A DNA stretch of 64,000 bases from positions 1,128,001 to 1,192,000 of the forward strand of contig CP134536.1 in the NCBI GenBank assembly GCA_031826515.1, in the 5' to 3' direction. Of the stretch, positions 1-8,484 are shown in pieces. This DNA comes from Flavobacteriaceae bacterium HL-DH10 (lineage in GTDB: Bacteria > Bacteroidota > Bacteroidia > Flavobacteriales > Flavobacteriaceae). The translations under genes and the position numbers were made by a program. Position 1 is the stretch's first letter. Each line of letters starts with the position of its first letter. The notes beneath the pieces were generated by a model, which made no database searches, was not told the DNA's origin, and was given only the letters and a program-made list of their open reading frames with translations.

Positions 1-398
1 ATACCGTCTAAATAAACTTAAAAAATTAAATACTTGTTTTTTTTAAAATCCAATGAGACTATAGAGTATAGACTTATACACACGAGGTATAATGATTTTT
101 AAAATTTCTATAAATGGATTTTTTGCTCTCGGGGAAGCAGGACACACCTACTTCAAAATAAAACTAAACCCCCAGGGGGCGACGAAAGCGGCGTGCAGGA
201 TTAGTAATATTAACTAATATGTTCAAGAATTGAACCTTAACTTCTGTAATAATAAAATTTACCGTTTTCATAATAATAGTAACTCTAAATCGTCGGCCTT
301 AGCCCCTTTCGTTAACTAGATAGTGCAATATTACATAAAAAAAATGACGTAAAGCAAAGGAAATCATAAAATATAATAGATTTTATAATGTTCAAATT
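1..398. other. Intergenic left edge with a GC-rich patch
   Basis: I see no convincing gene here. The stretch is AT-rich except for about 130-210, which is much richer in G and C and contains the small perfect hairpin CCCCCAGGGGG, and a second short GC-rich piece near 288-318. Both contain a similar CGAAAG core. A 41-codon frame at 92-217 has a GAGG-like sequence before its ATG, but it resembles no family I know. The patch could be a small RNA, a decayed repeat or an element end. The window edge prevents seeing its left context. Confidence 0.4.
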
Positions 399-875
399 TT
401 ATTTTACATTAATAATAACTGGTAGTTCAAAGGCTATTTTAACTTGTTGCCCTCGTTTTATTGCTGGAAATATTTTAGGCAATGAATCTATACTTTTATT
501 AAGTAAAGTCTTAATATTTGGAATTTCTTGAAAAGTAAGGGTATCTATTTTAGAGCTTGAAAGCGATAATACACCTGTTTCAGACACTTCAAAGCTTAAT
601 ACAATAGTATCATTAATATCTTGAGTAACTACAATACCTTCGCTCTCTAAAAAACTAAAAATTTGAGTTGTTAAGTGGCTTTCAAAACATTGCTTTTTTT
701 CTTGCTTAGTTAGCATAGAGTCACAAGAAGAAAAGGTTGGATATGCATCAACATCATTCCAATTAAAAGTTTGTAATTCTTCGTTTAATATAGCCTCGGA
801 AGATGTTTTTTTTACATTAAAATACTCGCAAGAGGTGAGCATAAAAACTAATATAAAAACGTAGAGGTGCTTCAT
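399..875 (-). CDS. Small lipoprotein with a divergent TonB-C-terminal-like domain
   Basis: A 158-residue protein. Its N-terminus is a lipoprotein signal peptide with the lipobox LTSC (Cys at about residue 16), so it is probably anchored in the outer or inner membrane. The rest aligns by eye with the repeated domain of the BlaR1-like protein encoded upstream in the same operon: a cysteine-containing F-x-x-C segment, a Q-K-K-Q-C-F-like helix, a central strand region, then a proline/lysine-rich turn and a final I-A-F-E-L-P-V-I strand matching Y-S-L-P-I-I-F there. It lies 50 bases downstream of the TPR gene and is probably the last gene of the blaI operon. It may be a free-standing copy of the sensor's TonB-like domain. 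Function is unknown. Confidence 0.75.
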   Translation of the reverse strand: MKHLYVFILVFMLTSCEYFNVKKTSSEAILNEELQTFNWNDVDAYPTFSSCDSMLTKQEKKQCFESHLTTQIFSFLESEGIVVTQDINDTIVLSFEVSETGVLSLSSSKIDTLTFQEIPNIKTLLNKSIDSLPKIFPAIKRGQQVKIAFELPVIINVK

Positions 876-925
876 GGATTAAAAGTATGCACGAAAATAC
901 GATTTTTTTAGATTATTAACTCACA

Positions 926-2077
926 CTATTTTTCACCTTCTTCTTTATTAACTTTAAGAAACTTTTCTTTTTTTAACTCTGTAATACGATGATTTGCAAA
1001 TTCTTTCATTTTACTATCTGGGAATTTTTTATTTAAATCTTCATAAACTTTAATTTTCGCATCATAATCTGCGTAATAATTCTCAAGCGTCAAAGCTAAA
1101 TGAAAATGAGTCATTTGGTTTGTTGGATTTTCTCTTATCGCTTTTTTTAATGTAGTAATAGCCTCTTTAGGTCTTTTAAGTTGATTTAATACCGTTGCCA
1201 ATTTTGCGTATTCAGTATCTAAGGGTTTATCTAATAAAAATATGGCTTTTGAAATATACTTTTCGGCAGTCTCAAAATCATTTATACGCTCGTAATACGT
1301 ACCAATAACATATATAGAAGTAGCATCAAGTGGATTAAACTTTAATGCTAACTCTCCATATTCTATTGCTTTTTCGTAATCATACAATTTAATATAACTA
1401 AGACTTAGTTTTTCATAAATAAATCCAAGAGACTCATCTAAAGCAATTAACTTTTTAAACCATATTATAGCATTATCATAATCTTGTTTATTATAATAAT
1501 TTTGAGCTTTTAAATTAATAAGCTCTATATTATTCTCATACGTTTCTAAACCTTTATCTACATACTCATTTACAAGATCATACTTTCTATGTTTAAGAAA
1601 ATATTTGGCTATTCTATAAATGGCTTTTTGATGGGTTTGGTCTAGCTCATATGCAGAACGAAACCTATTTATAGCTGTAGAATCTTTTAATTTTTCTAAA
1701 ACCAATCCTAATTCGTAATGATAATTTGGGTTTTTATCATCTATATAAACCAAATCGTTAAAAACCTTAACGGCTGTTTCATGTTTTTTAGTTTTAGATA
1801 ATAGTCTTGCATATTCAAACTTCAATAAGACATCTTCTGGATTTGCTTCAATGCTTAACTCATAATTTTTAAGCGCTTCATCATAATTACCAATAGCTAT
1901 GTATGCTTTCGCTATTTTACCATACACTTCTTTTTGATTATTATACCTTTTATAACTATTAATGGCTTTGGAATAATTTCCATTAGCATACAAACTATCT
2001 GCAACATTTAAAACCGAAGTTTGCGCTTCGGTTTTAAATAGCATTAACAATAAAATGATTGTAAATATTCTAACCAT
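926..2077 (-). CDS. Secreted or periplasmic TPR-repeat protein
   Basis: A 383-residue protein with a cleavable signal peptide (hydrophobic residues 4-15, then TEAQ). The mature part is almost entirely tetratricopeptide repeats, about nine helix pairs with the usual A/G-x-x-Y and Y-x-x-A spacing, for example near residues 45-85, 185-220 and 220-255. Such proteins are protein-protein interaction scaffolds. The start codon lies 2 bases after the stop of the blaR1-like gene, so the two are almost certainly co-transcribed and translationally coupled. A role in assembling or transmitting the signal of the neighbouring BlaR1/TonB protein is plausible but inferred only from position. Confidence 0.85.
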   Translation of the reverse strand: MVRIFTIILLLMLFKTEAQTSVLNVADSLYANGNYSKAINSYKRYNNQKEVYGKIAKAYIAIGNYDEALKNYELSIEANPEDVLLKFEYARLLSKTKKHETAVKVFNDLVYIDDKNPNYHYELGLVLEKLKDSTAINRFRSAYELDQTHQKAIYRIAKYFLKHRKYDLVNEYVDKGLETYENNIELINLKAQNYYNKQDYDNAIIWFKKLIALDESLGFIYEKLSLSYIKLYDYEKAIEYGELALKFNPLDATSIYVIGTYYERINDFETAEKYISKAIFLLDKPLDTEYAKLATVLNQLKRPKEAITTLKKAIRENPTNQMTHFHLALTLENYYADYDAKIKVYEDLNKKFPDSKMKEFANHRITELKKEKFLKVNKEEGEK

Positions 2078-2079
2078 TT

Positions 2080-4263
2080 TTAATCTGCTACTTGAAATAT
2101 TATTGGCAAACTATAAGGCACATTTACTTTTTTCCCTTTCTGCTCGCCCGGAATCATTTTAGGGAGTGTTTTAATAACCCTTATAGCCTCTTCCTCTAAA
2201 CTAGGATGTGGCGCTCTTGAACGTACATCAATCACATTACCTTCTTTATCAATTTTAAAAATAACATTGATGCGCTGCCTTCCTGTTAGTCCGTTATCCT
2301 TTGCTATTTTTGTATTGAAATATTTGTTGAAATGTTTAGAAACTTCATTAGATGTACATTTTCTCTGTTCACTATTAGACATGTTTTCGCACCCAGGAAA
2401 AATTGGAGCTTTTTCTACAACAGTAAATGGTATATCAATATTTTCATCAATAAGAACTTCATTTAAAGGAATCGTTTCTAACTCTTTATTTTTAACATCA
2501 TCTTGAACTTGAAAAATGATAGGTAATGAGTATGGCACATTTACTATTTTTCCTTTCTGCTTGCCAGGAATCATTTTTGGCAAAGTAGAGATTACTCGTA
2601 TTGCTTCTTCTTCTAAATCAATATGCGGTGCTCTTGCTCTAATTTCATCTGTAGTTATACCTCCCTTTTCATTAATTTTAAATATAACATTAATGCGCTG
2701 CCTACCTGTTAAACCTAAACTATCTGCTATATTGGTATTGAATTTTTCTTGAACAAGTTTTGAGATTTTTTCAGACATACAGTCTCTTCGCTCTTCATTA
2801 CTAGTTAGATCTTCACAACCTGGAAAGACTGGAACCTGTTCTATTACAGAAAAAGGCACATCTATATTTTCTGTATACTCATCTGCTACTTGAAAAATGA
2901 TAGGCAAACTATAAAGCACATTCACCTTTCTCCCTCCTTGTCTACCAGGAATCATTTTAGGCATTATTTTAAGAACTCTTAAAGCCTCTTCCTCTAAAGC
3001 AGGATGTGGAGCTCTTGTACGAATATTAACAACATTACCTTCTTTATCAATTTTAAAGATTACATTGATACGCTGTCTACCTACTAAACCTAACTCAGTT
3101 GCTAAATTTGTGTTGAAGTTTCGATTTACATATTTATTTATATTTTCAGAAAGACATCTTTTTTGATCTATAGTATTTAAATCTTCACATCCAGGAAAAA
3201 CAGGAGCTTGATCTATTTCAGAAAAAGGTACATCCTCTAAATTGGCATATTTAGTTTTATCAAGTGTTTTAGATAAACCAATCATTGCCTGCTTTTCTTC
3301 TTCTAATGTAATTTCTTCTTTAGCTTCAATAGCATTTTTTAATTGGTTTATTTGCTCTACTAAAGGTAATTCTTTTTTTTCTACTTTGTTTTTATAACTC
3401 GCACACGATGTATAAACCAACATCCCAAAAACCAGAGGAATTAGCAAGCCATACTTAAATAAATGAATTTGTTTTGATTTCGATTTTGTTAACATAACGA
3501 TTCGTTTTTTGATTAATGATTGTTTAAAAAAGGTATTGATGAATGATATATTTTTAGTCTCGAAAACTTGAGCTAACAAATTTTGATAGTACTGAGATTT
3601 ATCTTGATGTTTTACAGCTTCGGCATCTGCAATAAACTCATGAAGTGTATTTATTCTATTTTGATACATATATACCAAAGGATTAAACCAGAATAAAATA
3701 CGAAGTATTTCAAAAAATAATAAGTCTAAACTATGCAAATGTTTTACATGAACCGTTTCGTGTTTTAAAATAGCTTCTCTTTCTTCACTTTTAATAAAAT
3801 CTCCAAGAAACACATATCGAAAAAAGGAAAATGCGGCATTGCTATTTATCAATTTTACTAACGTTAAGTCTTTTTGATAAGTCTTAGGGTTCTTAAAAAT
3901 TAAAACTAAAATTCTAATTAACTTATATAAAAAAACAGATAAAGCTATAGCAATTCCTATATAAAAAGCGATTACCCAATAAGAAACACTATTATCTATA
4001 ACAACTGTTTCTAATAACACGGTGTTATTTGTATTTGAAGCCGATTGCCCAATAACGACTTCTGGTAGCGATATAATATATTCTTGAGGCAAAACATCTT
4101 TAAAACGATTAATCTTTATAAACGGTATTGCAATTGACAATAAAGAGGTTACTATAAGATACATTCTATTCCAATTAAAAAAAGTTTCCTTTTTTAAGAA
4201 TACATCATATATTAACAAAAAGAATAATTGAAACGCAACGGTTTGAACAATATAATGTAACAT
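2080..4263 (-). CDS. BlaR1-like M56 metallopeptidase with three tandem TonB-like C-terminal domains
   Basis: A 727-residue membrane protein. Helices are predicted near residues 5-23, 34-50, 94-118 and 269-288. The zinc-peptidase motif HETVH is at 168-172, with a downstream E-F-I-A-D-A segment, as in peptidase family M56 (BlaR1/MecR1). Instead of a penicillin-binding sensor, the periplasmic part has three copies of a roughly 120-residue TonB-C-terminal-like domain (about 344-462, 467-588, 610-727). Each begins P-F-x-x-x-E/D-x-x-P-x-F-P-G-C-E and contains G-R-Q-R-I-N-V-I-F-K-I and Y-S-L-P-I-I-F-Q-V. Known BlaR1 proteins cleave or inactivate the BlaI repressor on sensing a ligand; blaI lies immediately upstream (2-base gap). 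The ligand here is not known. One such domain is common in flavobacterial M56 proteins; three is unusual. Confidence 0.88.
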   Translation of the reverse strand: MLHYIVQTVAFQLFFLLIYDVFLKKETFFNWNRMYLIVTSLLSIAIPFIKINRFKDVLPQEYIISLPEVVIGQSASNTNNTVLLETVVIDNSVSYWVIAFYIGIAIALSVFLYKLIRILVLIFKNPKTYQKDLTLVKLINSNAAFSFFRYVFLGDFIKSEEREAILKHETVHVKHLHSLDLLFFEILRILFWFNPLVYMYQNRINTLHEFIADAEAVKHQDKSQYYQNLLAQVFETKNISFINTFFKQSLIKKRIVMLTKSKSKQIHLFKYGLLIPLVFGMLVYTSCASYKNKVEKKELPLVEQINQLKNAIEAKEEITLEEEKQAMIGLSKTLDKTKYANLEDVPFSEIDQAPVFPGCEDLNTIDQKRCLSENINKYVNRNFNTNLATELGLVGRQRINVIFKIDKEGNVVNIRTRAPHPALEEEALRVLKIMPKMIPGRQGGRKVNVLYSLPIIFQVADEYTENIDVPFSVIEQVPVFPGCEDLTSNEERRDCMSEKISKLVQEKFNTNIADSLGLTGRQRINVIFKINEKGGITTDEIRARAPHIDLEEEAIRVISTLPKMIPGKQKGKIVNVPYSLPIIFQVQDDVKNKELETIPLNEVLIDENIDIPFTVVEKAPIFPGCENMSNSEQRKCTSNEVSKHFNKYFNTKIAKDNGLTGRQRINVIFKIDKEGNVIDVRSRAPHPSLEEEAIRVIKTLPKMIPGEQKGKKVNVPYSLPIIFQVAD

Positions 4264-4265
4264 AA

Positions 4266-4625
4266 CTATTCCTTTTTATTAATTTCCTTTAAAACCGATT
4301 CTAACTCGTTTAAACTGATATCATTTTTCTTAACAAAAAACGACACCATACTTTTAAATGAGCCTTGAAAATAATTATCAACTAATTTATTTATAGATTG
4401 ATTACTATAGTCTTGTTGCTCTAATAGTGGAAAATAAATATGCCCCTTACCTTCTTTTTCATAACCAACAAATCCTTTATTTTCTAATATTCTAACAATG
4501 GTTGACACGGTATTATAGGCAGGTTTTGGCTCTGGAAATTCTTTAATGATGCTTTTAACATTGGCCTTTTTTAGCTGCCATAATATTTGCATGATATCCT
4601 CTTCTGCTTTGGTAAGTTGTTTCAT
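4266..4625 (-). CDS. blaI: BlaI/MecI/CopY-family transcriptional repressor
   Basis: A 119-residue winged-helix regulator. The N-terminus (M-K-Q-L-T-K-A-E-E-D-I-M-Q-I-L-W) and the recognition region A-Y-N-T-V-S-T-I-V-R-I-L-E-N-K-G-F are typical of the BlaI family. The C-terminal third is the usual dimerisation helix, including F-V-K-K-N-D-I-S. Family members bind operators as dimers and are inactivated when the partner BlaR1 protease is triggered. This is the first gene of an operon with the M56/TonB protein, the TPR protein and the small lipoprotein. The large inverted repeat just upstream is the obvious operator, so the operon is probably autorepressed. The true stimulus may be envelope related rather than a beta-lactam, because no beta-lactamase gene is present. 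Confidence 0.92.
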   Translation of the reverse strand: MKQLTKAEEDIMQILWQLKKANVKSIIKEFPEPKPAYNTVSTIVRILENKGFVGYEKEGKGHIYFPLLEQQDYSNQSINKLVDNYFQGSFKSMVSFFVKKNDISLNELESVLKEINKKE

Positions 4626-4648
4626 AACTTATAATAATTAATTTATTC

Positions 4649-4709
4649 AACTAAGATTTTAGTTTAAACAAATATAACTAAAAAATTAGTTTAAACTAAA
4701 GTCTTAGTT
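4649..4709 (-). promoter_or_regulatory. Inverted-repeat operator/promoter region of the blaI operon
   Basis: Two 21-base arms (4649-4669 and 4689-4709) are inverted repeats with one mismatch, separated by 19 bases. Each arm contains a TAGTTTAAAC core; in the right arm the core is the perfect palindrome TAGTTTAAACTA. The pair lies 24-84 bases upstream of the blaI start. Its size, position and symmetry fit paired operator sites for a dimeric BlaI-type repressor. Binding is inferred. Confidence 0.7.
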
Positions 4710-5176
4710 AAAAAAAGCTATGATTAGGATTAATTGTTGAAATTTTAAGCCCTATTACCGGAGGTATTATTATCGCCCCTTTTTAGGACATTAATTGTAT
4801 AACTTATAATAAGAGTGCTTCTAAAACAGTAACTCGATCTGCTTTTGGCAACTATATAAGTTTTCTAAGACCTAAGTTTATAAAATTTATAGTTGCAATA
4901 CGCTATTTCGGAGTTTTTATTGGATTATTTATAGACCACAGTAGCTACCTAATTAGTGGATAGAAGAAACCCTGTGGGTCTCTCACCTCCACAGGGCTAT
5001 GTAAATTGCTATTATCAACAAAAAAATTGAGGGATTAAATAATTTTTTGAAGTGTTGATACACAAATTTAATCAAATCATTTGTATTTGAAATGTGGGAA
5101 ACCCGTAACTTGATTGCGGGTTAAGCATAGTGTCTTGTTATAGTAGGCTTTATGAAGGTAAAAAAAAAAAAAAAAA
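4710..5176. other. Intergenic region between the blaI operon and the response-regulator gene
   Basis: No gene is recognisable on either strand. It holds an 8-base-pair hairpin (CCCTGTGG at 4970-4977 with CCACAGGG at 4989-4996, 11-base loop, no T-run) and a 17-base A homopolymer at 5160-5176 directly behind the stop codon of the minus-strand response regulator. Confidence 0.6.
5160..5176. repeat. 17-base A homopolymer
   Basis: An uninterrupted run of 17 A lies immediately after the stop codon of the minus-strand response-regulator gene, where it reads as a T tract. No stable stem precedes it, so it is not a classical terminator by itself. Its length is likely to vary between cells or between sequencing runs. 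Confidence 0.85.
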
Positions 5177-5851
5177 TTAAATAAACCCTCTGATTCTAGC
5201 CTCATTTAACAACGTTTCATCTTGTCCATCCTGAACTTCAAAAATTTCTCTTAGATGTTTTTTTCTTTTCTCAACAGCACTTAATGAAATATCTAAATGA
5301 GAGGCTAAGTTTTTTGTTTTTATGCCTTGAGATAACAAATAAAGTATTTTTCTGTTTTTTTCATCTACAACGATATCACTAGTAATTGCTTTTCTAATAA
5401 AGCTGTTTACTGTACCACTATAAAATGGTGGATTATTAAGTACTGCTTGAAACGCACTTGCAAGTTCGCTAGATGTTAAATCACTTTTAATTAAAAACCC
5501 TTCAGGATCAATTGTTTTTATAATATTATGAATTCTAAAAGGTTCATTAAACATTGTTAAAATTATAATTTTTGCCCCAGGTAAATTTTTACGAGCATAG
5601 CCTGCTAAATCTTCTCCAGAAGTCATTTTCCCATCTGTTGATGGCGGCAAACTAATATCAACAAATAACACATTATAATGTGATTCATTTTCAATAGACT
5701 TATCCATTAAAGCAATAGCCTCATCGCAATTATTCGCTATATCTATTTGTAATTCTTGATTTTCCTTTTTAGTAAAAAGCAATGTATTTTGATACCCCTC
5801 AATAATCATTGGATGGTCATCAATCATTAATATTTTAATTTTTTGAATCAT
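5177..5851 (-). CDS. LuxR/NarL-type two-component response regulator
   Basis: A 224-residue protein. The receiver domain spans about 5-130, with the acidic pair D11-D12 and the likely phosphorylated Asp65 in V-L-F-V-D-I-S-L-P. The C-terminal LuxR-type helix-turn-helix is about 160-224 (L-L-S-Q-G-I-K-T-K-N-L-A, S-L-S-A-V-E-K-R-K-K-H-L). The recognition helix has V-E-K-R-K-K where NarL-type proteins usually have V-x-x-H-x-x. It begins 12 bases after the stop of the sensor kinase gene, so the two form an operon and a cognate pair. Target genes are unknown; the small lipoprotein gene upstream of the pair is one candidate by position. Confidence 0.92.
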   Translation of the reverse strand: MIQKIKILMIDDHPMIIEGYQNTLLFTKKENQELQIDIANNCDEAIALMDKSIENESHYNVLFVDISLPPSTDGKMTSGEDLAGYARKNLPGAKIIILTMFNEPFRIHNIIKTIDPEGFLIKSDLTSSELASAFQAVLNNPPFYSGTVNSFIRKAITSDIVVDEKNRKILYLLSQGIKTKNLASHLDISLSAVEKRKKHLREIFEVQDGQDETLLNEARIRGFI

Positions 5852-5863
5852 AAAATTTAGTTT

Positions 5864-7876
5864 TTAGGCTATTGGAGCTTCAATAGTTACTGTTGTTCCT
5901 ACGTTTTCTTTTGAGGTTATATTAATTGTTCCATCAATTTCTTTGATTCTTGAATTCATATTCTTTAAACCTATGCCAGATTTTGCTTTATTCACATTAA
6001 ATCCTAAACCATCATCGGTGATGGTTAAACAAATTACCTTGTTTTTTAATTTAAAATTAATATCTACAATAGATGCATTAGCATGCTTATAAATATTATG
6101 TAAAGATTCTTGAATAATTCTATAAATATGAATCTTTGTTTTATTAGAGATTTCATCCCAAATAATGGCACCATCATGATCTAGATTATACTCTAACTTA
6201 TAAACATTGGTTTGAGTTTCTACCAAGGTTTTAATAATATCTATAAAACCAGAGCCAGAAACAAAATCGGTATTTAATTCATGTGATACTTTCCTAATAT
6301 CTTGTTCAATTGTTTTTAGTTCATCAATATATTGGCTTCTAGTTTTAATAGCCTCAGCACTATTGTTCATGTTTAAGCTATCTAAACTTAAACGAGTGCC
6401 AAATAAACGCCCTAAAACACCATCATGTAACTCCTCAGAAATCCTCTGTTTTTCTAGTGTTCTAGCTTCTTCTATACTTTCATTTTGAGACAGCATCAGG
6501 TTGTAAATTTCTTCATTTGCTTCCTGCTGTTGCTGTATAAATTTTAATTGTCTATTTTTATTTCTTTGTGTTATTACTATGTATAATAATAATGATGTTA
6601 CAACTAAAATTATAGAAATTATTAGCAACCATAATCGCTCTCTAGTAATTTGCTTATTTTTTTGCTCTATTTGATTGGTTTCATATTGTATTCTTGTAAA
6701 TTTCTTTCTTGTAGCCCTTTCATTTTTAATTAAACTATCATTAAGTTTTATATATTTATCATAATACTTAACAGCAACACTATCATCTTCAATCTGAGAC
6801 AATAACAATAATGACCTTAACAAATCGTCTTTTGAATATTTTTCTGAAATTTCTTTAGATTTATAAGCATAGTGTTTAGCCGAATCTATTTTATTAAAAC
6901 TCTTATAATATTGTGCTAAATGTTGATTAATTATTACAGTATAAGACTCTACGCCTATACTATCGCAAATTTTTAACGCTTTTAGATATAAGTTTGGAAG
7001 TTTTTCATAATTATTTGATAGAAATAAAGCATGGGCATAATTGTCTAAAACTAAAGCATAAAAATCTGGTCTTTCATTTTTTAAATTTTTATTGTCTAAA
7101 ATTTCATTTAGCTGATTTAACGCATAGTCATATTGACTAGCATCTTTATATGTTACGGCTAAATTATTTTTTAAGTTATTTAACATAACTTTATTACTAC
7201 TATCAAACTCATTTTGTTTATCAATTGATTTTTTATAATAAAAAATAGCTTCATCAAATTGTTCTAATATTTTGAAAATATGACCTAAATTATTGTAAAA
7301 ATGCAATTGATACTTAATAACATCTTTTGTTTCCTCTAATTTATCTAATAAAGACAAACCTTTAATAGACGTTAACTCGCTGCCTGTTAAATCTTTTTCT
7401 TGTTTTTGAATTAATGCAATATCTAAAAGCACTACAGCTCTATTATAATTGTCTTTAAGGGCATTAAACAACTTTTCTGCTCTATCATCATAATAATAAG
7501 CACTATCAATTACCCTATTATAATAATAATAGCCTAAATTTTTATTTACTTTTGCTAATGCAATAGAGTCCTTTATTTTATAGGCTAGTTTTAAAGCATT
7601 ATGGTTATAATATAAAAACTCTTTATTATTATTTTTTTCAGAATAAATTGAAGATAAAGTAATATAACTCTTAACAATTAAAGAATCTATTTGTTCGTTT
7701 TTAGATAAGATTTTTGCGCGATTTGCGTAATGCAATCTTTTATCAATAGTGCTAAATTTAGTATTCTCTGTCTTGGCAAGATAATATTGAATACTATCTA
7801 AATTATGATTTATGACTTCTTGAGAAAAAGAGGCATAAGAACAAAATAACAATAGAAGATAAAATTTAATATTCAA
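5864..7876 (-). CDS. TPR-containing sensor histidine kinase (HisKA_3 type)
   Basis: A 670-residue protein with a signal peptide (1-19), a periplasmic TPR sensor region (about 30-380), one transmembrane helix (about 411-432), a short coiled coil, and a kinase core. The phosphoacceptor helix reads E-K-Q-R-I-S-E-E-L-H-D-G-V-L-G with His484, as in NarX/DegS-type kinases. The ATPase domain has N-x-x-K-H-A-x-A near 590-600, D-D-G-L-G-F, and S-G-I-G-L-K-N-M. The start appears to be TTG at 7876, supported by the signal peptide that follows. It pairs with the LuxR-type regulator 12 bases downstream. Such TPR kinases are frequent in flavobacteria; the signal sensed here is unknown. Confidence 0.9.
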   Translation of the reverse strand: MNIKFYLLLLFCSYASFSQEVINHNLDSIQYYLAKTENTKFSTIDKRLHYANRAKILSKNEQIDSLIVKSYITLSSIYSEKNNNKEFLYYNHNALKLAYKIKDSIALAKVNKNLGYYYYNRVIDSAYYYDDRAEKLFNALKDNYNRAVVLLDIALIQKQEKDLTGSELTSIKGLSLLDKLEETKDVIKYQLHFYNNLGHIFKILEQFDEAIFYYKKSIDKQNEFDSSNKVMLNNLKNNLAVTYKDASQYDYALNQLNEILDNKNLKNERPDFYALVLDNYAHALFLSNNYEKLPNLYLKALKICDSIGVESYTVIINQHLAQYYKSFNKIDSAKHYAYKSKEISEKYSKDDLLRSLLLLSQIEDDSVAVKYYDKYIKLNDSLIKNERATRKKFTRIQYETNQIEQKNKQITRERLWLLIISIILVVTSLLLYIVITQRNKNRQLKFIQQQQEANEEIYNLMLSQNESIEEARTLEKQRISEELHDGVLGRLFGTRLSLDSLNMNNSAEAIKTRSQYIDELKTIEQDIRKVSHELNTDFVSGSGFIDIIKTLVETQTNVYKLEYNLDHDGAIIWDEISNKTKIHIYRIIQESLHNIYKHANASIVDINFKLKNKVICLTITDDGLGFNVNKAKSGIGLKNMNSRIKEIDGTINITSKENVGTTVTIEAPIA

Positions 7877-7930
7877 GTGGATAAATTAACTAATTTATCA
7901 AATGTATTTATAATTTTTCAATTTTATAAA

Positions 7931-7965
7931 AAAAGATAAGGCCTTTATCATACAATAAAGGCCTT
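7931..7965 (-). terminator. Terminator behind the 48-residue lipoprotein gene
   Basis: A perfect 11-base-pair stem, AAGGCCTTTAT (7938-7948) with ATAAAGGCCTT (7955-7965) and a 6-base loop, is followed on the minus strand by a T-rich tract at 7928-7934. It lies 25 bases beyond the stop codon of the small lipoprotein gene. Confidence 0.8.
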
Positions 7966-7989
7966 TATAAAAATTATTTTTATATATTA

Positions 7990-8136
7990 TTATCTTGTTT
8001 CTACAATTCCATCTCCAACAAATTTAGCTGTTTCTGGGTTAAGTAACACATCATCTTCGTTTAAATCTTGTTTAGTACAAGAAGTAAATGATGCAAAAAT
8101 AACTGCTACAATTAGGGTGATTTTTAGGGCTTTCAT
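7990..8136 (-). CDS. 48-residue lipoprotein, function unknown
   Basis: Reading the minus strand gives a 48-codon gene starting MKALKITLIVAVIFASFTSC and ending with a stop at 7990. The first 19 residues form a lipoprotein signal peptide with the lipobox FTSC (Cys20). The mature part is about 28 residues, acidic, containing N-E-D-D-V-L-L-N-P-E-T-A-K-F-V-G-D-G. A perfect terminator hairpin follows 25 bases after the stop, and the gene has its own upstream space, so it is probably transcribed alone. It sits immediately upstream of the TPR kinase/regulator pair and could be a target or ligand of that system (inference from position). I do not recognise a named family. Confidence 0.7.
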   Translation of the reverse strand: MKALKITLIVAVIFASFTSCTKQDLNEDDVLLNPETAKFVGDGIVETR

Positions 8137-8484
8137 AATATTTCAATTTTAAGGTTAATTTATTTTTCACTAATTTTTAATAATAATTGTATCGAAGACT
8201 TTGAAAAACAAAATCTTTAATAGAGGGAAAAATGGATAATTAACTTAAAAATCGAACGCACAAAAGCGCACAGATTTTTCACTTTAAAATTGAGGGATTT
8301 GACAATACTGTCAATAAATGGATTAATTTTCTTTCGGAGCTGAGGGGAATAATAAGGGGTGCTCGTTAAGAAGTACTAAAATAGGTTAAACCGCTTGTTA
8401 AAATGAAATATATTCGATGAAATACATGATTTCAACGATTAAGTGTAGAAAACTACTTTGTTATTGTTCACAACTTGTTGAAAA
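8137..8484. other. Intergenic region with no recognised feature
   Basis: About 350 AT-rich bases lie between the start of the small lipoprotein gene and the end of the first lacI gene. They should contain the lipoprotein promoter, but I see no clear TTG-N19-TAnnTTTG match on the minus strand and no coding frame with a plausible product. Confidence 0.4.

Noticed and set aside
92-217. 41-codon frame over the GC-rich patch with a GAGG-like sequence before the ATG
   Set aside because: The peptide resembles no known family, and the hairpin-rich composition fits a non-coding element better. Kept as an observation, not as a gene.
399-4625. Beta-lactam resistance cassette
   Set aside because: The BlaR1-like protein lacks a penicillin-binding sensor domain and no beta-lactamase or PBP2a gene is present.
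4970-4996. Rho-independent terminator in the gap behind the response regulator
   Set aside because: The stem is good but there is no T-run on either strand and it is about 180 bases from the nearest gene end.
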